A stretch of DNA of 64,000 nt from Pseudomonas sp. Irchel s3f7. GTDB lineage: Bacteria > Pseudomonadota > Gammaproteobacteria > Pseudomonadales > Pseudomonadaceae. The stretch is taken from NCBI RefSeq assembly GCF_900187615.1, contig NZ_FYDO01000016.1, positions 1-64,000 on the forward strand. Direction: 5' to 3'. A program made the translations under genes and the position numbers. Below the pieces are notes generated by a model. The model saw nothing but the letters and a program-made list of their open reading frames with translations, made no database searches and was not told where the DNA came from. Below, piece after piece: positions 41,971-54,215 of this stretch. Positions within the stretch are counted from its first letter, which is position 1, and each line of letters starts with the position of its first letter.

Positions 41971-42090
41971 ATGAAGCCAATGATATTCAGGACGTTATTT
42001 TTGAACACAGCGTTAATTGTCCCAGGCCTGCGCCGAATCCCGGCGGTGGCGGTGGAATCCAACCACGAACTCAGCGTGGGTAAACCGTGA
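41971..42090 (+). CDS. Possible small ORF between lepB and rnc (39 residues)
   Basis: A 39-codon frame runs from ATG 41971 (or ATG 41980, with GGGAG 10 bases ahead) to TGA 42088-42090, which overlaps the rnc GTG as GTGA. The peptide starts [17 protein letters not shown], like a short signal or membrane segment, and then turns polar. It could be a remnant of the larger DUF4845-type gene expected here, or a chance ORF used only for coupling to rnc. No family match is recognised. Confidence 0.35.
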   Translation: MKPMIFRTLFLNTALIVPGLRRIPAVAVESNHELSVGKP

Positions 42091-42776
42091 GCGTCTCCTT
42101 AAGCCGTCTCGAGCGTCAGCTCGGCTACACCTTCAAGGATCAGGAGCTGATGGTCCTGGCCCTGACTCACCGCAGTTTTGCCGGGCGTAACAATGAACGC
42201 CTGGAATTCCTCGGTGATGCCATCCTCAACTTCGTTGCTGGCGAGGCGCTGTTCGATCGCTTCCCGCTGGCCCGCGAAGGCCAGTTGTCGCGTTTGCGCG
42301 CACGCCTGGTGAAAGGTGAGACCCTGGCCGTACTGGCCCGTGGTTTCGACCTTGGCGATTACCTGCGCCTGGGCTCTGGCGAGTTGAAAAGCGGCGGTTT
42401 CCGTCGCGAGTCGATTCTGGCCGATGCCCTCGAAGCGCTGATCGGTGCGATCTACCTTGATGCCGGCATGGAAATGGCCCGCGAGCGTGTGCTTGCCTGG
42501 CTGGCCGGCGAGTTCGAAGGCCTGACGCTGGTCGACACCAACAAAGATCCAAAGACCCGCCTGCAGGAATTCCTGCAGTCCCGTGGTTGCGAACTGCCGC
42601 GTTACGAAGTGGTGGATATCCAGGGTGAACCGCATTGCCGGACGTTCTTCGTCGAATGCGAAATCATCTTACTGAATGAAAAAAGCCGAGGTCAGGGTGT
42701 GAGTCGTCGTATTGCCGAACAGGTAGCGGCCGCCGCAGCACTGATTGCCCTGGGTGTGGAGAATGGCAATGACTGA
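42087..42776 (+). CDS. rnc: Ribonuclease III
   Basis: RNase III cuts double-stranded RNA, including rRNA precursors. The GTG start at 42087 gives 229 residues. The catalytic signature is [12 protein letters not shown] (E40, D44), with the second acidic pair in [13 protein letters not shown]. The C-terminal dsRNA-binding domain starts near 155 ([14 protein letters not shown]). It overlaps the era start by 8 bases. Confidence 0.98.
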   Translation: MSVSLSRLERQLGYTFKDQELMVLALTHRSFAGRNNERLEFLGDAILNFVAGEALFDRFPLAREGQLSRLRARLVKGETLAVLARGFDLGDYLRLGSGELKSGGFRRESILADALEALIGAIYLDAGMEMARERVLAWLAGEFEGLTLVDTNKDPKTRLQEFLQSRGCELPRYEVVDIQGEPHCRTFFVECEIILLNEKSRGQGVSRRIAEQVAAAAALIALGVENGND

Positions 42777-43671
42777 TTCAAACGCAACTCGCTGTGGCTA
42801 TGTTGCCATCGTCGGCCGTCCCAACGTGGGCAAGTCCACGCTGCTGAACCACATCCTGGGTCAGAAGCTGGCGATCACCTCGCGCAAGCCGCAAACCACC
42901 CGTCACAACATGCTCGGTATCAAGACCGAAGGTGATGTGCAGGCGATCTACGTCGACACCCCCGGCATGCACAAGGGTGGCGAAAAGGCCCTGAACCGCT
43001 ACATGAACAAGACCGCTTCGGCGGCGTTGAAAGACGTCGACGTGGTGATCTTCGTGGTGGACCGCACCAAGTGGACCGAAGAAGACCAGATGGTTCTGGA
43101 GCGCGTGCAGTACGTGACCGGCCCGCTGATCGTCGCGCTGAACAAGACCGACCGCATCGAAGACAAGGCCGAGCTGATGCCGCACCTGAGCTGGTTGCAG
43201 GAGCAGCTGCCGAACGCGCAGATCATCCCGATTTCCGCGCAGCACGGGCACAACCTCGAAGCGCTGGAGCGCGTGATCGCCGGTTACCTGCCGGAAAACG
43301 ATCACTTCTTCCCGGAAGACCAGATCACTGACCGCAGCAGCCGTTTCCTCGCCGCCGAACTGGTGCGCGAGAAAATCATGCGCCAGATGGGCGCCGAGCT
43401 GCCTTACCAGATCACCGTCGAAATCGAAGAGTTCAAGCAGCAGGGCAAGACCCTGCACATCCATGCCTTGATTCTTGTCGAGCGTGATGGCCAGAAGAAG
43501 ATCATCATTGGCGACAAGGGCGAGCGCATCAAGCGCATCGGCACCGAGGCGCGCAAGGACATGGAGCTGCTGTTTGACTCCAAGATCATGCTCAACCTGT
43601 GGGTCAAGGTTAAGGGCGGCTGGTCCGATGACGAGCGCGCATTGCGTTCGCTGGGTTACGGCGACCTGTAA
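42769..43671 (+). CDS. era: GTPase Era
   Basis: Era binds the 3' end of 16S rRNA and checks 30S assembly. I chose ATG 42769 ([13 protein letters not shown]), giving 300 residues, with GGAG at a better distance than from ATG 42763. G motifs are [15 protein letters not shown] and NKTD. The C-terminal KH domain has [24 protein letters not shown] separates it from recO. Confidence 0.98.
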   Translation: MTDSNATRCGYVAIVGRPNVGKSTLLNHILGQKLAITSRKPQTTRHNMLGIKTEGDVQAIYVDTPGMHKGGEKALNRYMNKTASAALKDVDVVIFVVDRTKWTEEDQMVLERVQYVTGPLIVALNKTDRIEDKAELMPHLSWLQEQLPNAQIIPISAQHGHNLEALERVIAGYLPENDHFFPEDQITDRSSRFLAAELVREKIMRQMGAELPYQITVEIEEFKQQGKTLHIHALILVERDGQKKIIIGDKGERIKRIGTEARKDMELLFDSKIMLNLWVKVKGGWSDDERALRSLGYGDL

Positions 43672-43689
43672 TACTCCGAAAGCCCCCCT

Positions 43690-43789
43690 GTAGGAGCGAG
43701 CTTGCTCGCGATGGACTTGAGAGCGCCGCGTTCATTCAGAAAGCCCGCGTTATCGTTATCCACCATCGCGAGCAAGCTCGCTCCTACAG
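43690..43789. repeat. REPIN (GTAGGAGCGAGC-type arms)
   Basis: GTAGGAGCGAGCTTGCTCGCGA faces TCGCGAGCAAGCTCGCTCCTAC exactly. The spacer has CGTTATCGTT at 43748-43757. It is inserted inside the era-recO operon, only 14 bases before the recO start. Confidence 0.9.
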
Positions 43790-43802
43790 TATGTGAGACT
43801 TG

Positions 43803-44492
43803 ATGTCCTCAACTCCGCCCATCGCCCAACCCGCCTATGTCCTGCACTCCCGCGCCTACCGCGAAAACAGTGCGTTGGTGGACTTCCTCACGCCGCAAGG
43901 GCGGCTACGGGCGGTGTTGCGCAGTGCGCGGGGCAAGGCCGGGACACTGGCGCGGCCGTTCGTGCCGCTGGAAGTCGAGTTTCGGGGCAGGGGAGAGCTG
44001 AAGAATGTCGGGCGCATGGAAAGTGCCGGCGTTTCCACCTGGCTCAACGGCGAAGCATTGTTCAGCGGGCTTTACCTCAATGAACTGCTGATTCGCCTGC
44101 TGCCCGCCGAAGACCCGCTTCCCTCGGTGTTTGATCACTACGCCGCGACCCTGCTGGCGCTGGCCGAAGGTCGACCGCTGGAGCCGTTGCTGCGCTCCTT
44201 CGAGTGGCGCTTGCTCGATGATCTCGGTTACGGTTTTTCGTTGATTCTCGATATCCACGACGCCCCCATCGCGCCGGACGGCCTCTACCGCTTGCAAGTG
44301 GATGCGGGGCTGGAGCGGGTGTATCTGCTGCAACCCGGTCTGTTCAATGGCGCCGAACTGCTGGCCATGGCCGAAGCCGATTGGTCTGCCCCTGGTGCTC
44401 TGTCTGCCGCCAAGCGCTTGATGCGCCAGGCGTTGGCCGTTCATTTGGGCGGACGTCCACTTGTCAGTCGCGAGCTGTTTCGCAAGCCCTGA
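43803..44492 (+). CDS. recO: DNA repair protein RecO
   Basis: RecO helps load RecA in the RecFOR pathway. The start is ATG 43803 ([20 protein letters not shown]), giving 229 residues. The N-terminal OB-fold has [20 protein letters not shown]. The helical C-domain has [16 protein letters not shown]. The usual zinc-finger cysteines of some RecO proteins are absent, as in other pseudomonads. pdxJ follows after 50 bases. Confidence 0.95.
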   Translation: MSSTPPIAQPAYVLHSRAYRENSALVDFLTPQGRLRAVLRSARGKAGTLARPFVPLEVEFRGRGELKNVGRMESAGVSTWLNGEALFSGLYLNELLIRLLPAEDPLPSVFDHYAATLLALAEGRPLEPLLRSFEWRLLDDLGYGFSLILDIHDAPIAPDGLYRLQVDAGLERVYLLQPGLFNGAELLAMAEADWSAPGALSAAKRLMRQALAVHLGGRPLVSRELFRKP

Positions 44493-44542
44493 TCACACCG
44501 TATGCTGTGCACCGAACTTTCTCTTCTTCTGGAGCGCTTTCC

Positions 44543-45289
44543 GTGACCACCAGCACCCGCATTCTTCTTGGCGTGAACATCGACCACGTTGCCACCCTGC
44601 GTCAGGCCCGGGGCACTCGTTACCCGGATCCGGTCAAGGCAGCGCTGGACGCGGAAGAGGCAGGCGCCGACGGCATTACCGTGCACCTGCGTGAAGACCG
44701 TCGCCACATTCAGGAGCGCGACGTTCTGGTGCTCAAGGATGTGCTGCAAACCCGCATGAACTTCGAAATGGGCGTCACCGAAGAAATGATGCAGTTCGCC
44801 GAGCGCATCCGCCCGGCACACATCTGTCTGGTGCCGGAAACCCGTCAGGAGCTGACCACCGAAGGTGGCCTGGATGTCGCGGGGCAGGAAGCGCGCATCA
44901 AGGCAGCGGTTGAGCGTCTGTCGAAGATCGGTTCTGAAGTGTCGTTGTTCATCGATGCCGACGAGCGCCAGATCGAAGCCTCGCGCCGTGTCGGTGCTCC
45001 AGCCATCGAACTGCACACCGGCCGTTATGCCGATGCCGAAACCCCGACCGACGTGGCCGAAGAGCTCAAGCGTGTGGCCGATGGCGTGGCGTTTGGTCTG
45101 GCCCAGGGCCTGATCGTCAATGCCGGCCATGGCCTGCACTATCACAACGTTGAAGCCGTGGCGGCGATCAAGGGCATCAACGAGCTGAACATCGGCCATG
45201 CGCTGGTGGCCCATGCGTTGTTCGTGGGCTTCAAGTCGGCGGTGTCGGAGATGAAGGCGCTGATTCTGGCGGCGGCGCTCAAAGGCTGA
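44543..45289 (+). CDS. pdxJ: Pyridoxine 5'-phosphate synthase
   Basis: PdxJ closes the pyridine ring in vitamin B6 synthesis from 3-amino-2-oxopropyl phosphate and deoxyxylulose phosphate. The GTG start at 44543 has GGAG upstream; the product has 248 residues. [31 protein letters not shown] and [10 protein letters not shown] are family signatures of this TIM-barrel enzyme. It is the last gene of the lepA-pdxJ group. Confidence 0.98.
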   Translation: MTTSTRILLGVNIDHVATLRQARGTRYPDPVKAALDAEEAGADGITVHLREDRRHIQERDVLVLKDVLQTRMNFEMGVTEEMMQFAERIRPAHICLVPETRQELTTEGGLDVAGQEARIKAAVERLSKIGSEVSLFIDADERQIEASRRVGAPAIELHTGRYADAETPTDVAEELKRVADGVAFGLAQGLIVNAGHGLHYHNVEAVAAIKGINELNIGHALVAHALFVGFKSAVSEMKALILAAALKG

Positions 45290-45303
45290 CATCGGGGCGC
45301 TAC

Positions 45304-45385
45304 CATCGCTGGCAAGCCGGCTCCTACAAATCTGTGTCGATCCGCAATGGTGGGCTAACCCTGTAGGAGCTGGCTTGCCAGCGAA
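45304..45385. repeat. REPIN with outward-facing arm order
   Basis: ATCGCTGGCAAGCCGGCTCCTAC comes first and GTAGGAGCTGGCTTGCCAGCGA second, so the arms are in the opposite order to most copies in the window. It lies between the convergent pdxJ and mltF genes. Confidence 0.83.
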
Positions 45386-45409
45386 GGCGATCTTGAAGGC
45401 GCCATGGAG

Positions 45410-46936
<1,527 letters not shown>

Positions 46937-47155
46937 TCACAAAACCGGCCGAAACCCCACGGGAATGGGCCTTTCGTGCATTTTGTTACAGTAAAAATAA
47001 GCGGTTGTGTCACGCCTGATTAACCTGACTTTCGAGGCAGAAACACAGATCGACACTCGAGTGCAACCGTGCGTAGCGTTTCGGGTGATGTCGCGGGCGG
47101 TTTAGGCTAGAATGCACGGCCTCAAAGCACACCCCTTCCCGAGGCTGTCCCGAAG

Positions 47156-50100
47156 ATGTTGATCCTGCGCGGCGCTCCTGCCCTTTCTGCCTTTCGCCAC
47201 AGCAAACTCCTTGAGCAACTGAGCCAGAAGGTTCCGGCTGTCAGTGGCTTGTATGCTGAATTCGCTCACTTCGCCGAAGTCACCGGCGTCCTGACCGGCG
47301 ACGAACAGCAGGTGCTTGCGCGCCTTCTGAAGTACGGCCCTAGCGTTCCAGTACAAGAGCCGACCGGTCGTCTGTTTCTGGTGTTGCCGCGTTTCGGCAC
47401 CATCTCGCCGTGGTCGAGCAAGGCCAGCGACATCGCTCGCAACTGCGGCCTGGCGAAAATCCAGCGGCTTGAGCGCGGTATCGCGTTCTACGTGGCCGGC
47501 CAGTTCAGCGACGCTGAAGCCCAGCTGATTGCCGACGGCCTGCACGACCGCATGACCCAGATCGTCCTCGGCAACCTGGAACAGGCTGCCGGTCTGTTCA
47601 GCCACGCCGAACCGAAGCCCCTGACCGCCATCGACGTGTTGGGTGGCGGCCGCGCCGCGCTGGAAAAAGCCAACACCGAGCTGGGCCTGGCCCTGGCCGA
47701 AGACGAGATCGATTATCTGGTCAACGCCTTCGTCGGCTTGAAGCGCAACCCGCACGACATCGAACTGATGATGTTCGCCCAAGCGAACTCCGAGCACTGC
47801 CGTCACAAGATCTTCAACGCCAGTTGGGACATCGACGGCCAGAGCCAGGAAAAAAGCCTGTTCGGCATGATCAAGAACACCTACGTGATGCACAGCGAAG
47901 GCGTTCTGTCGGCTTATAAGGACAACGCTTCGGTAATCGTCGGCTCCGTGGCCGGTCGTTTCTTCCCGGACCCTGAGACCCGCCAGTACGGCGCGGTGCA
48001 GGAACCGGTGCACATCCTGATGAAGGTTGAAACCCACAACCACCCGACCGCGATTGCCCCGTTCCCGGGCGCATCCACCGGTTCCGGCGGCGAGATCCGC
48101 GACGAAGGTGCAACCGGCCGTGGCGCCAAGCCGAAGGCTGGCCTGACCGGTTTCACCGTGTCGAACCTGCAGATCCCGGGCTTCGAACAGCCGTGGGAAG
48201 TGCCATACGGCAAGCCTGAGCGCATTGTTACCGCGCTGGACATCATGATCGAAGGCCCGCTGGGCGGCGCTGCGTTCAACAACGAATTCGGTCGTCCGGC
48301 CCTGACCGGTTATTTCCGTACCTTCGAACAATCGATCACCACCCCGCACGGTGATGAAGTTCGCGGTTACCACAAGCCGATCATGCTGGCTGGCGGTATG
48401 GGCAACATCCGTGAAGAACACGTCAAGAAAGGCGAGATTCTGGTCGGCTCCAAGCTGATCGTGCTCGGCGGCCCGGCGATGCTCATCGGCCTGGGTGGCG
48501 GCGCGGCTTCCTCCATGGCCACCGGCACCAGCTCGGCAGACCTCGACTTCGCTTCCGTACAGCGTGAAAACCCTGAGATGGAGCGTCGCTGCCAGGAAGT
48601 CATCGACCGTTGCTGGCAACTGGGCGACAAGAACCCGATCAGCTTCATCCACGACGTGGGTGCGGGTGGTCTGTCCAACGCCTTCCCGGAACTGGTCAAC
48701 GACGGCGACCGTGGTGGCCGTTTCGAACTGCGCAACATTCCAAACGACGAGCCGGGCATGGCCCCGCACGAAATCTGGTCCAACGAATCCCAGGAACGTT
48801 ACGTTCTGGCAGTCGGCCCGGCTGACTTCGAGCGCTTCAAGGCGATCTGCGAACGTGAGCGTTGCCCGTTTGCCGTCGTCGGTGAGGCCACCGCCGAACC
48901 GCAACTGACCGTGACCGACAGCCACTTCGGCAACAGCCCGGTGGACATGCCGCTGGAAGTGCTGCTGGGCAAGGCTCCACGCATGCACCGTTCGGTGGTT
49001 CGTGAAAACGAACTGGGCGACGATTTCGATCCGTCGACCCTCGACATCGCCAACTGCGTCGAGCGCGTCCTGCATCACCCGGCCGTGGCGAGCAAGAGCT
49101 TCCTGATCACCATCGGCGACCGCACCATCACCGGCCTCGTGGCCCGTGACCAGATGGTCGGCCCGTGGCAGGTTCCGGTGGCCGACGTTGCCGTCACCGC
49201 CACCAGCTTCGACGTCTACACCGGTGAAGCCATGGCCATGGGCGAGCGTACTCCGCTGGCACTGCTGGACGCTCCGGCGTCGGGCCGCATGGCCATCGGT
49301 GAAACCCTGACCAACATCGCGGCTTCGCGTATCGGCAAGATCTCCGACATCAAACTGTCGGCGAACTGGATGTCGGCGGCCGGTCACCCGGGCGAAGACG
49401 CACGTCTGTACGACACCGTGAAAGCGGTCGGCATGGAGCTGTGCCCTGAGCTGGGCATCACCATTCCGGTGGGCAAGGACTCGATGTCCATGGCCACGCG
49501 CTGGAACGATGAAGGCGTGGACAAGTCCGTCACGTCGCCGATGTCCCTGATCGTGACCGGTTTCGCGCCAGTGACTGACATCCGTCAGACCCTGACCCCG
49601 CAACTGCGCATGGACAAGGGCACCACCGACCTGATCCTGATCGATCTGGGTCGTGGCCAGAACCGCATGGGCGCCTCGATCCTGGCTCAGGTTCACGGCA
49701 AGCTCGGCAGCCAGGCTCCGGACGTCGATGACGCCGAAGACCTCAAGGCCTTCTTCGCGGTGATCCAGGGCCTCAACGCCGACGGTCACCTGCTGGCCTA
49801 CCACGACCGTTCCGACGGTGGTCTGCTGACCAGCGTTGTGGAAATGGCGTTTGCCGGTCACTGCGGCCTGAGCCTGAACCTCGACGGTCTGGCCGAAACG
49901 TCTGCCGACATCGCGGCCATCCTGTTCAACGAAGAGTTGGGCGCGGTCATCCAGGTTCGCCAGGATTCCACTCCAGACATCCTCGCGCAGTTCAGTGCTG
50001 CCGGTTTGGGTGATTGCGTGTCGGTGATCGGTCAGCCAATCAACAATGGCGAGATCGGCATCACCTTCAACGGTGACACCGTATTTGAAGGCCAGCGTCG

Positions 50101-51052
50101 TCTGCTGCAACGCCAGTGGGCCGAGACCAGCTACCAGATCCAGCGTCTGCGTGACAACGCCGACTGCGCCGAGCAAGAGTTCGACGTGCTGCTGGAAGAA
50201 GAAAACCCGGGCCTGAGCGTCAAGCTGAGCTACGACGTCAACCAGGACATCGCCGCGCCTTACATCAAGAAAGGCATTCGCCCACAGGTTGCCGTACTGC
50301 GTGAGCAGGGCGTCAACGGTCAGGTGGAAATGGCGGCTGCGTTCGATCGCGCCGGTTTCAACGCGATCGACGTGCACATGAGCGACATTCTGGCCGGCCG
50401 TGTCGACCTGAACGAGTTCAAGGGCATGGTCGCTTGTGGCGGCTTCTCTTACGGCGACGTATTGGGTGCCGGTGAAGGCTGGGCGAAATCCGCACTGTTC
50501 AACAGCCGTGCCCGCGATGCGTTCCAGGGTTTCTTTGAGCGCAACGACAGCTTCACCCTCGGCGTGTGCAACGGTTGCCAGATGATGTCCAACCTGCACG
50601 AGCTGATTCCGGGTAGCGAGTTCTGGCCGCACTTCGTGCGTAACCGCTCCGAACAGTTCGAAGCCCGTGTTGCAATGGTGCAGATCCAGGAGTCGAACTC
50701 GATCTTCCTGCAAGGCATGGCCGGTTCACGCATGCCGATCGCCATCGCCCACGGCGAAGGTCATGCCGAGTTCGAAAGCGAAGAGGCGCTGCTGCAAGCC
50801 GATCTGTCCGGTTGCGTGGCGATGCGTTTCGTCGACAACCACGGCAAGGTCACCGAAAGCTACCCGGCCAACCCGAACGGCTCGCCGCGCGGGATCACCG
50901 GTTTGACCAGCCGCGACGGTCGCGTAACCATCATGATGCCGCACCCGGAGCGTGTGTTCCGCGCCGTGCAGAACTCGTGGCGTTCGGATGAGTGGAACGA
51001 AGATGCTCCGCTGATGCGTATGTTCCGTAACGCTCGCGTCTGGGTTAACTGA
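47156..51052 (+). CDS. purL: Phosphoribosylformylglycinamidine synthase
   Basis: PurL converts FGAR to FGAM using ATP and glutamine in purine synthesis. At 1298 residues it is the large single-chain form. Order: a PurS-like N-domain, two pseudo-symmetric synthase halves ([27 protein letters not shown], then [18 protein letters not shown]) and a C-terminal glutamine amidotransferase with C1138 in [18 protein letters not shown] at 47108 is a likely -10. The next small gene starts 5 bases after the stop. Confidence 0.99.
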   Translation: MLILRGAPALSAFRHSKLLEQLSQKVPAVSGLYAEFAHFAEVTGVLTGDEQQVLARLLKYGPSVPVQEPTGRLFLVLPRFGTISPWSSKASDIARNCGLAKIQRLERGIAFYVAGQFSDAEAQLIADGLHDRMTQIVLGNLEQAAGLFSHAEPKPLTAIDVLGGGRAALEKANTELGLALAEDEIDYLVNAFVGLKRNPHDIELMMFAQANSEHCRHKIFNASWDIDGQSQEKSLFGMIKNTYVMHSEGVLSAYKDNASVIVGSVAGRFFPDPETRQYGAVQEPVHILMKVETHNHPTAIAPFPGASTGSGGEIRDEGATGRGAKPKAGLTGFTVSNLQIPGFEQPWEVPYGKPERIVTALDIMIEGPLGGAAFNNEFGRPALTGYFRTFEQSITTPHGDEVRGYHKPIMLAGGMGNIREEHVKKGEILVGSKLIVLGGPAMLIGLGGGAASSMATGTSSADLDFASVQRENPEMERRCQEVIDRCWQLGDKNPISFIHDVGAGGLSNAFPELVNDGDRGGRFELRNIPNDEPGMAPHEIWSNESQERYVLAVGPADFERFKAICERERCPFAVVGEATAEPQLTVTDSHFGNSPVDMPLEVLLGKAPRMHRSVVRENELGDDFDPSTLDIANCVERVLHHPAVASKSFLITIGDRTITGLVARDQMVGPWQVPVADVAVTATSFDVYTGEAMAMGERTPLALLDAPASGRMAIGETLTNIAASRIGKISDIKLSANWMSAAGHPGEDARLYDTVKAVGMELCPELGITIPVGKDSMSMATRWNDEGVDKSVTSPMSLIVTGFAPVTDIRQTLTPQLRMDKGTTDLILIDLGRGQNRMGASILAQVHGKLGSQAPDVDDAEDLKAFFAVIQGLNADGHLLAYHDRSDGGLLTSVVEMAFAGHCGLSLNLDGLAETSADIAAILFNEELGAVIQVRQDSTPDILAQFSAAGLGDCVSVIGQPINNGEIGITFNGDTVFEGQRRLLQRQWAETSYQIQRLRDNADCAEQEFDVLLEEENPGLSVKLSYDVNQDIAAPYIKKGIRPQVAVLREQGVNGQVEMAAAFDRAGFNAIDVHMSDILAGRVDLNEFKGMVACGGFSYGDVLGAGEGWAKSALFNSRARDAFQGFFERNDSFTLGVCNGCQMMSNLHELIPGSEFWPHFVRNRSEQFEARVAMVQIQESNSIFLQGMAGSRMPIAIAHGEGHAEFESEEALLQADLSGCVAMRFVDNHGKVTESYPANPNGSPRGITGLTSRDGRVTIMMPHPERVFRAVQNSWRSDEWNEDAPLMRMFRNARVWVN

Positions 51053-51057
51053 TAGCC

Positions 51058-51369
51058 GTGTACAAGCTCAGCTTCTTTGTTCCCGACAGTCATGTCGACG
51101 TGGTCAAAAGTGCCGTATTCGCCGCCGGTGGCGGGCGGATCGGTGCTTACGATCACTGTGCATGGCAGGTGTTGGGCCAGGGTCAGTTTCGCCCACTGGA
51201 CGGCAGTCAGCCGTTCATTGGCGAAGCGGGGCAGGTCGAACAGGTCGAGGAATGGAAGGTTGAGCTGGTGGTCGCCGATGAGCTGATTCACTCGGTAGTG
51301 GCGGCGCTTAAACAGAGCCATCCCTACGAGACACCGGCTTATGAGGTGTGGCGGTTGGAGGATTTCTGA
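51058..51369 (+). CDS. Small NIF3/YqfO-like protein (103 residues)
   Basis: The 103-residue product, with a GTG start at 51058, resembles the inserted ferredoxin-like (PII-like) domain of NIF3/YqfO proteins. It starts MYKLSFFVPDSHVDVVKSAVF and ends HPYETPAYEVWRLEDF, the HPYE(T/V)PAYE ending being typical. It lacks the NIF3 metal-binding halves, so it is a stand-alone domain. The role is unknown; it follows purL closely and probably shares its transcript. A strong terminator follows. Confidence 0.88.
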   Translation: MYKLSFFVPDSHVDVVKSAVFAAGGGRIGAYDHCAWQVLGQGQFRPLDGSQPFIGEAGQVEQVEEWKVELVVADELIHSVVAALKQSHPYETPAYEVWRLEDF

Positions 51370-51389
51370 TCTTCCCGCCGTTGAAACGA

Positions 51390-51424
51390 AAAACCCGCTG
51401 AAAGCGATTTCAGCGGGTTTTTTA
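51390..51424 (+). terminator. Rho-independent terminator after the YqfO-like gene
   Basis: AAACCCGCTGAAA, GCGA loop, TTTCAGCGGG and a T run. The 12-bp stem is perfect. Confidence 0.95.
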
Positions 51425-51446
51425 ATGCCCGTAGGAATGTGATCTC

Positions 51447-51476
51447 TGTGGCGAGGGGGCAAGCCCCCTCGCCACA
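51447..51476. repeat. Short palindromic repeat (GTGGCGAGGGGGC)
   Basis: TGTGGCGAGGGGGC and GCCCCCTCGCCACA form a tight palindrome with an AA centre. It looks like another REP-type family and occurs only once in this window. Confidence 0.6.
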
Positions 51477-51498
51477 AAAGCCCCAACTCACAACGAGG

Positions 51499-52002
51499 TC
51501 AGGGGCGAATCTCGATCATCGTGCCGTCCGGCACCAGGTTCCAGACTTCGCGCATGTCCATGTTGCGCATGGCGATGCAGCCGTCGGTCCAGTCCAGGGT
51601 GTGGAACAGGTTTTCCGGGTTTTCTTCGGTGTCCGGAGTCCCGTGGATCATGATCATGCCGCCAGGATCAACCCCTTCGCGCCGTGAACGGGCGGCGTCG
51701 CTGATGTTCGGGTAGGAAACATGCATCGCCAGGTTGAAGCGTTCGCTGACCTTGCGCCAGTCAACCCAGTAGAAACCTTCCGGCGTGCGTTTGTCGCCTT
51801 CCATCAGCTTCGGACCCGTGGGGCGTTTGCCCAGGGAAATGCGATAGGTCTTGATCGGCTTGCCGTCATTGATCAATTGCAATTGATGGGAAGACTTGAG
51901 AACCAGAATTTTCTCGATGACCTTGCCGTTCAGGGTTTCCACGGCAGAAGCCTGGGATACCGAGACGAACGACAAACAGAATAGGGCAAGCAACCAGCGC
52001 AT
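51499..52002 (-). CDS. Secreted L,D-transpeptidase-fold (YkuD) protein
   Basis: This is a 167-residue periplasmic protein with a signal peptide (about 1-20, ending SQASA) and a YkuD catalytic domain. The active-site region has H120 (MIHGTP) and C142 in WTDGCIAMRN. Asp replaces the His of the usual [ST]HGC motif, as in the YafK/DpaA-like branch that trims or hydrolyses peptidoglycan links. It may therefore act as an endopeptidase rather than a cross-linker, but this is inferred from the motif. Confidence 0.88.
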   Translation of the reverse strand: MRWLLALFCLSFVSVSQASAVETLNGKVIEKILVLKSSHQLQLINDGKPIKTYRISLGKRPTGPKLMEGDKRTPEGFYWVDWRKVSERFNLAMHVSYPNISDAARSRREGVDPGGMIMIHGTPDTEENPENLFHTLDWTDGCIAMRNMDMREVWNLVPDGTMIEIRP

Positions 52003-52054
52003 TGAAACGATTCCCCAGGAGGTGTCGCGACTACATATATTTATAGGTGTTTTT

Positions 52055-52084
52055 GTAGGAGCTGCCGAAGGCTGCGATCTTTCG
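52055..52084. repeat. Single REP arm (GTAGGAGCTGCCGAAGGCTGCGATCT)
   Basis: One arm of the family seen at 9859 and 29876, without an inverted partner nearby. It lies upstream of the L,D-transpeptidase gene and beyond the stop of the Nudix gene. Confidence 0.65.
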
Positions 52085-52110
52085 GCGGCTTCAGGAGTAT
52101 CCAGTATGTA

Positions 52111-52662
52111 TCAAGTGATGACAGGCTGAGCAAGCGGCGGGATCGATTCGGACCGTACGGGATAGACCTCGGTCCGCCGGTCAGCGAAGAAGCATTCTAA
52201 GGTACGGCCCACCGTGCGGAAAGCCAGCTCGTCCCAAGGGATGTCCGCTTCGTCGAATAATTGCACTTCCAGGCTCTCGGGGCCGGGGGCGAAGTCCAGG
52301 TCCGTCAGTTCGGCGCGGAAGAACACATGCACCTGACTGATGTGCGGCACGTCGATCAGGGTATAGATGCTCAGGTTGCGCACGCGGGCGCAGGCTTCTT
52401 CGGCGGTTTCACGAATGGCTGCCTGCTCGATGGTCTCGCCGTTTTCCATGAAACCGGCGGGCAGGGTCCAATAGCCGAGGCGTGGCTGGATGGCGCGGCG
52501 GCACAACAACACCTTGGTGCCCCAGGTCGCCACGCAGCCAGCGACGATATTGGGGTTCTGGTAATGAATCGTGTGACAGCTGTCGCAGACAAAACGCAGG
52601 CGCGAATCGCCCTCGGGAATGCGCGGGGTCACCGGGTTACCGCACTGGCTGCAAAATTTCAT
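52111..52662 (-). CDS. Nudix hydrolase with N-terminal zinc ribbon
   Basis: The start is the Met at 52662 (MKFCSQCGNPVT) with AGGAA upstream, giving 183 residues. A zinc ribbon is formed by C4, C7, C26 and C29. The Nudix box reads GFMENGETIEQAAIRETAEE. Proteins of this build hydrolyse NADH or other nucleotide diphosphates. The substrate is unknown here; the ribbon is similar to the one in NudC-like enzymes but the chain is shorter. Confidence 0.9.
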   Translation of the reverse strand: MKFCSQCGNPVTPRIPEGDSRLRFVCDSCHTIHYQNPNIVAGCVATWGTKVLLCRRAIQPRLGYWTLPAGFMENGETIEQAAIRETAEEACARVRNLSIYTLIDVPHISQVHVFFRAELTDLDFAPGPESLEVQLFDEADIPWDELAFRTVGRTLECFFADRRTEVYPVRSESIPPLAQPVIT

Positions 52663-52809
52663 GCTTGGGTTCCTGAATGCTGCGCCTATCTTGGCGTGCG
52701 GCGGTGTCTGTCGGCAAGTTGTCGTTTCGCGACATGGGGCTGTTTCGGGGGTTGGGCGACCGCAATGATTGGTGCATGATGCAGGGTAAGGCACAGATCG
52801 AGAACACTC

Positions 52810-53409
52810 ATGCTGGATGAGCTACTGCATCGGGTAAGTAATCATATTCCACGTACGCTGGAGACTGACCGTCGTTTCCCCGAGGCAGCGGTGCTGGTAC
52901 CCATCACTCGCAGTGACGAGCCGGAACTGGTGCTGACATTGCGCGCCAGCGGGCTCTCGACCCACGGTGGCGAAGTGGCTTTTCCGGGCGGCCGCCGTGA
53001 CCCCGGAGACCCCGACCTGATTTTCACTGCCCTGCGCGAAGCCGAGGAAGAAATCGGTTTGCCGCCGGGGCTGGTCGAAGTGATCGGCCCGCTCAGCCCG
53101 TTGATCTCCCTGCATGGCATCAGGGTCACGCCCTATGTCGGGGTGATTCCCGACTTCGTCGAATACCAGGCCAACGATGCCGAGATCGCTGCAGTGTTCA
53201 GCGTGCCCCTGGAATTCTTCCGCAAGGACCCGCGCGAACATACCCACCGCATCGACTATCAGGGACGCAGTTGGTACGTGCCGAGCTATCGCTATGGCGA
53301 GTTCAAGATCTGGGGCCTGACGGCCATCATGATCGTCGAGTTGATCAACCTGCTGTATGACGCGAAAATCAGTCTGCACCAGCCTCCCAAAAGTTTTATC
53401 AATACCTGA
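52810..53409 (+). CDS. CoA pyrophosphatase-like Nudix hydrolase (NudL)
   Basis: This 199-residue Nudix protein has the UPF0035 signature LTLRASGLSTHGGEVAFPGG and the Nudix box GGRRDPGDPDLIFTALREAE continuing EEIGL. Members of this group cut CoA to 3',5'-ADP and phosphopantetheine. Divergent from the other Nudix gene, with 147 bases between them. A gamma-carbonic anhydrase-like gene follows on the same strand. Confidence 0.92.
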   Translation: MLDELLHRVSNHIPRTLETDRRFPEAAVLVPITRSDEPELVLTLRASGLSTHGGEVAFPGGRRDPGDPDLIFTALREAEEEIGLPPGLVEVIGPLSPLISLHGIRVTPYVGVIPDFVEYQANDAEIAAVFSVPLEFFRKDPREHTHRIDYQGRSWYVPSYRYGEFKIWGLTAIMIVELINLLYDAKISLHQPPKSFINT

Positions 53410-53463
53410 AGCCATCATTCGAATGGCTGACACCGCGGCTGCCTGAGCCTTGAGGACAACAAG

Positions 53464-53988
53464 ATGAAATACCGCCTGGGCGACGCCCGCGTCGAAACTC
53501 ACCCACAAAGCTGGGTGGCACCCAATGCCGTGCTGGTGGGCAGGGTCAAACTGGAAGAGGGCGCCAGCGTCTGGTTCAACGCCGTGCTGCGTGGCGACAA
53601 CGAGCTGATCCTGATCGGCAAGAACAGCAACGTCCAGGACGGCACGGTGATGCACACCGACATGGGCTACCCGCTGACCATTGGCACCGGCGTGACCATC
53701 GGCCACAACGCGATGCTCCACGGCTGCACCGTAGGCGATAACAGCCTGATCGGCATCAACGCGGTCGTGCTTAATGGCGCGAAGATCGGCAAGAACTGCA
53801 TCATCGGCGCCAACGCGCTGATCGGTGAAGGCAAGGAGATCCCCGACGGTTCGCTGGTCATGGGTTCGCCCGGCAAGGTGGTGCGTGAACTGACCGAGGC
53901 GCAGAAGAAAATGCTCGAGGCGGGTGCGGCTCACTACGTGCACAACGCCCAGCGCTATGCCCGCGATCTGGCCGAGCAGGAAGAATGA
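53464..53988 (+). CDS. Gamma-class carbonic anhydrase-like protein (YrdA family)
   Basis: The 174-residue product is a left-handed beta-helix with hexapeptide repeats (for example [13 protein letters not shown] and [14 protein letters not shown]). The three zinc His of gamma-carbonic anhydrases are suggested by MHTD, GHNA and MLHG. AGGACAACAAG precedes ATG 53464. It overlaps the DUF1289 gene by 4 bases (ATGA), so the two are coupled. Enzyme activity is not established for this branch. Confidence 0.92.
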   Translation: MKYRLGDARVETHPQSWVAPNAVLVGRVKLEEGASVWFNAVLRGDNELILIGKNSNVQDGTVMHTDMGYPLTIGTGVTIGHNAMLHGCTVGDNSLIGINAVVLNGAKIGKNCIIGANALIGEGKEIPDGSLVMGSPGKVVRELTEAQKKMLEAGAAHYVHNAQRYARDLAEQEE

Positions 53989-54200
53989 CCACTAACGAAC
54001 GCCCGGTCGCATCGCCCTGCGTGAACATTTGCGCGCTGGACGACGATGACATCTGCACCGGTTGCCAGCGTACCGTGGAAGAGATTACCCGCTGGAGCCG
54101 CATGGACAACGACGAGCGCCGCAAGGTGTTGGGGTTGTGTCATGAGCGGGCGAAGGCCAGTGGGCTTGTCTGGATGATCGGCGCAAAACCCGGGAATTGA
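53985..54200 (+). CDS. DUF1289 family small cysteine-rich protein
   Basis: The 71-residue product has [19 protein letters not shown], the Cys-rich core of DUF1289 proteins, likely a metal or Fe-S site of unknown role. [15 protein letters not shown] is the second conserved block. It is translationally coupled to the gamma-carbonic anhydrase gene. Confidence 0.93.
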   Translation: MTTNERPVASPCVNICALDDDDICTGCQRTVEEITRWSRMDNDERRKVLGLCHERAKASGLVWMIGAKPGN

Positions 54201-54215
54201 CGAACGGCTTTCACT

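Noticed and set aside
47102..50713. 1203-codon open frame antisense to purL
   Set aside because: The plus strand encodes a complete PurL with all motifs. The antisense frame is His/Val/Gln-rich low-information sequence typical of GC-rich shadow frames and has no recognisable domain or ribosome-binding site.
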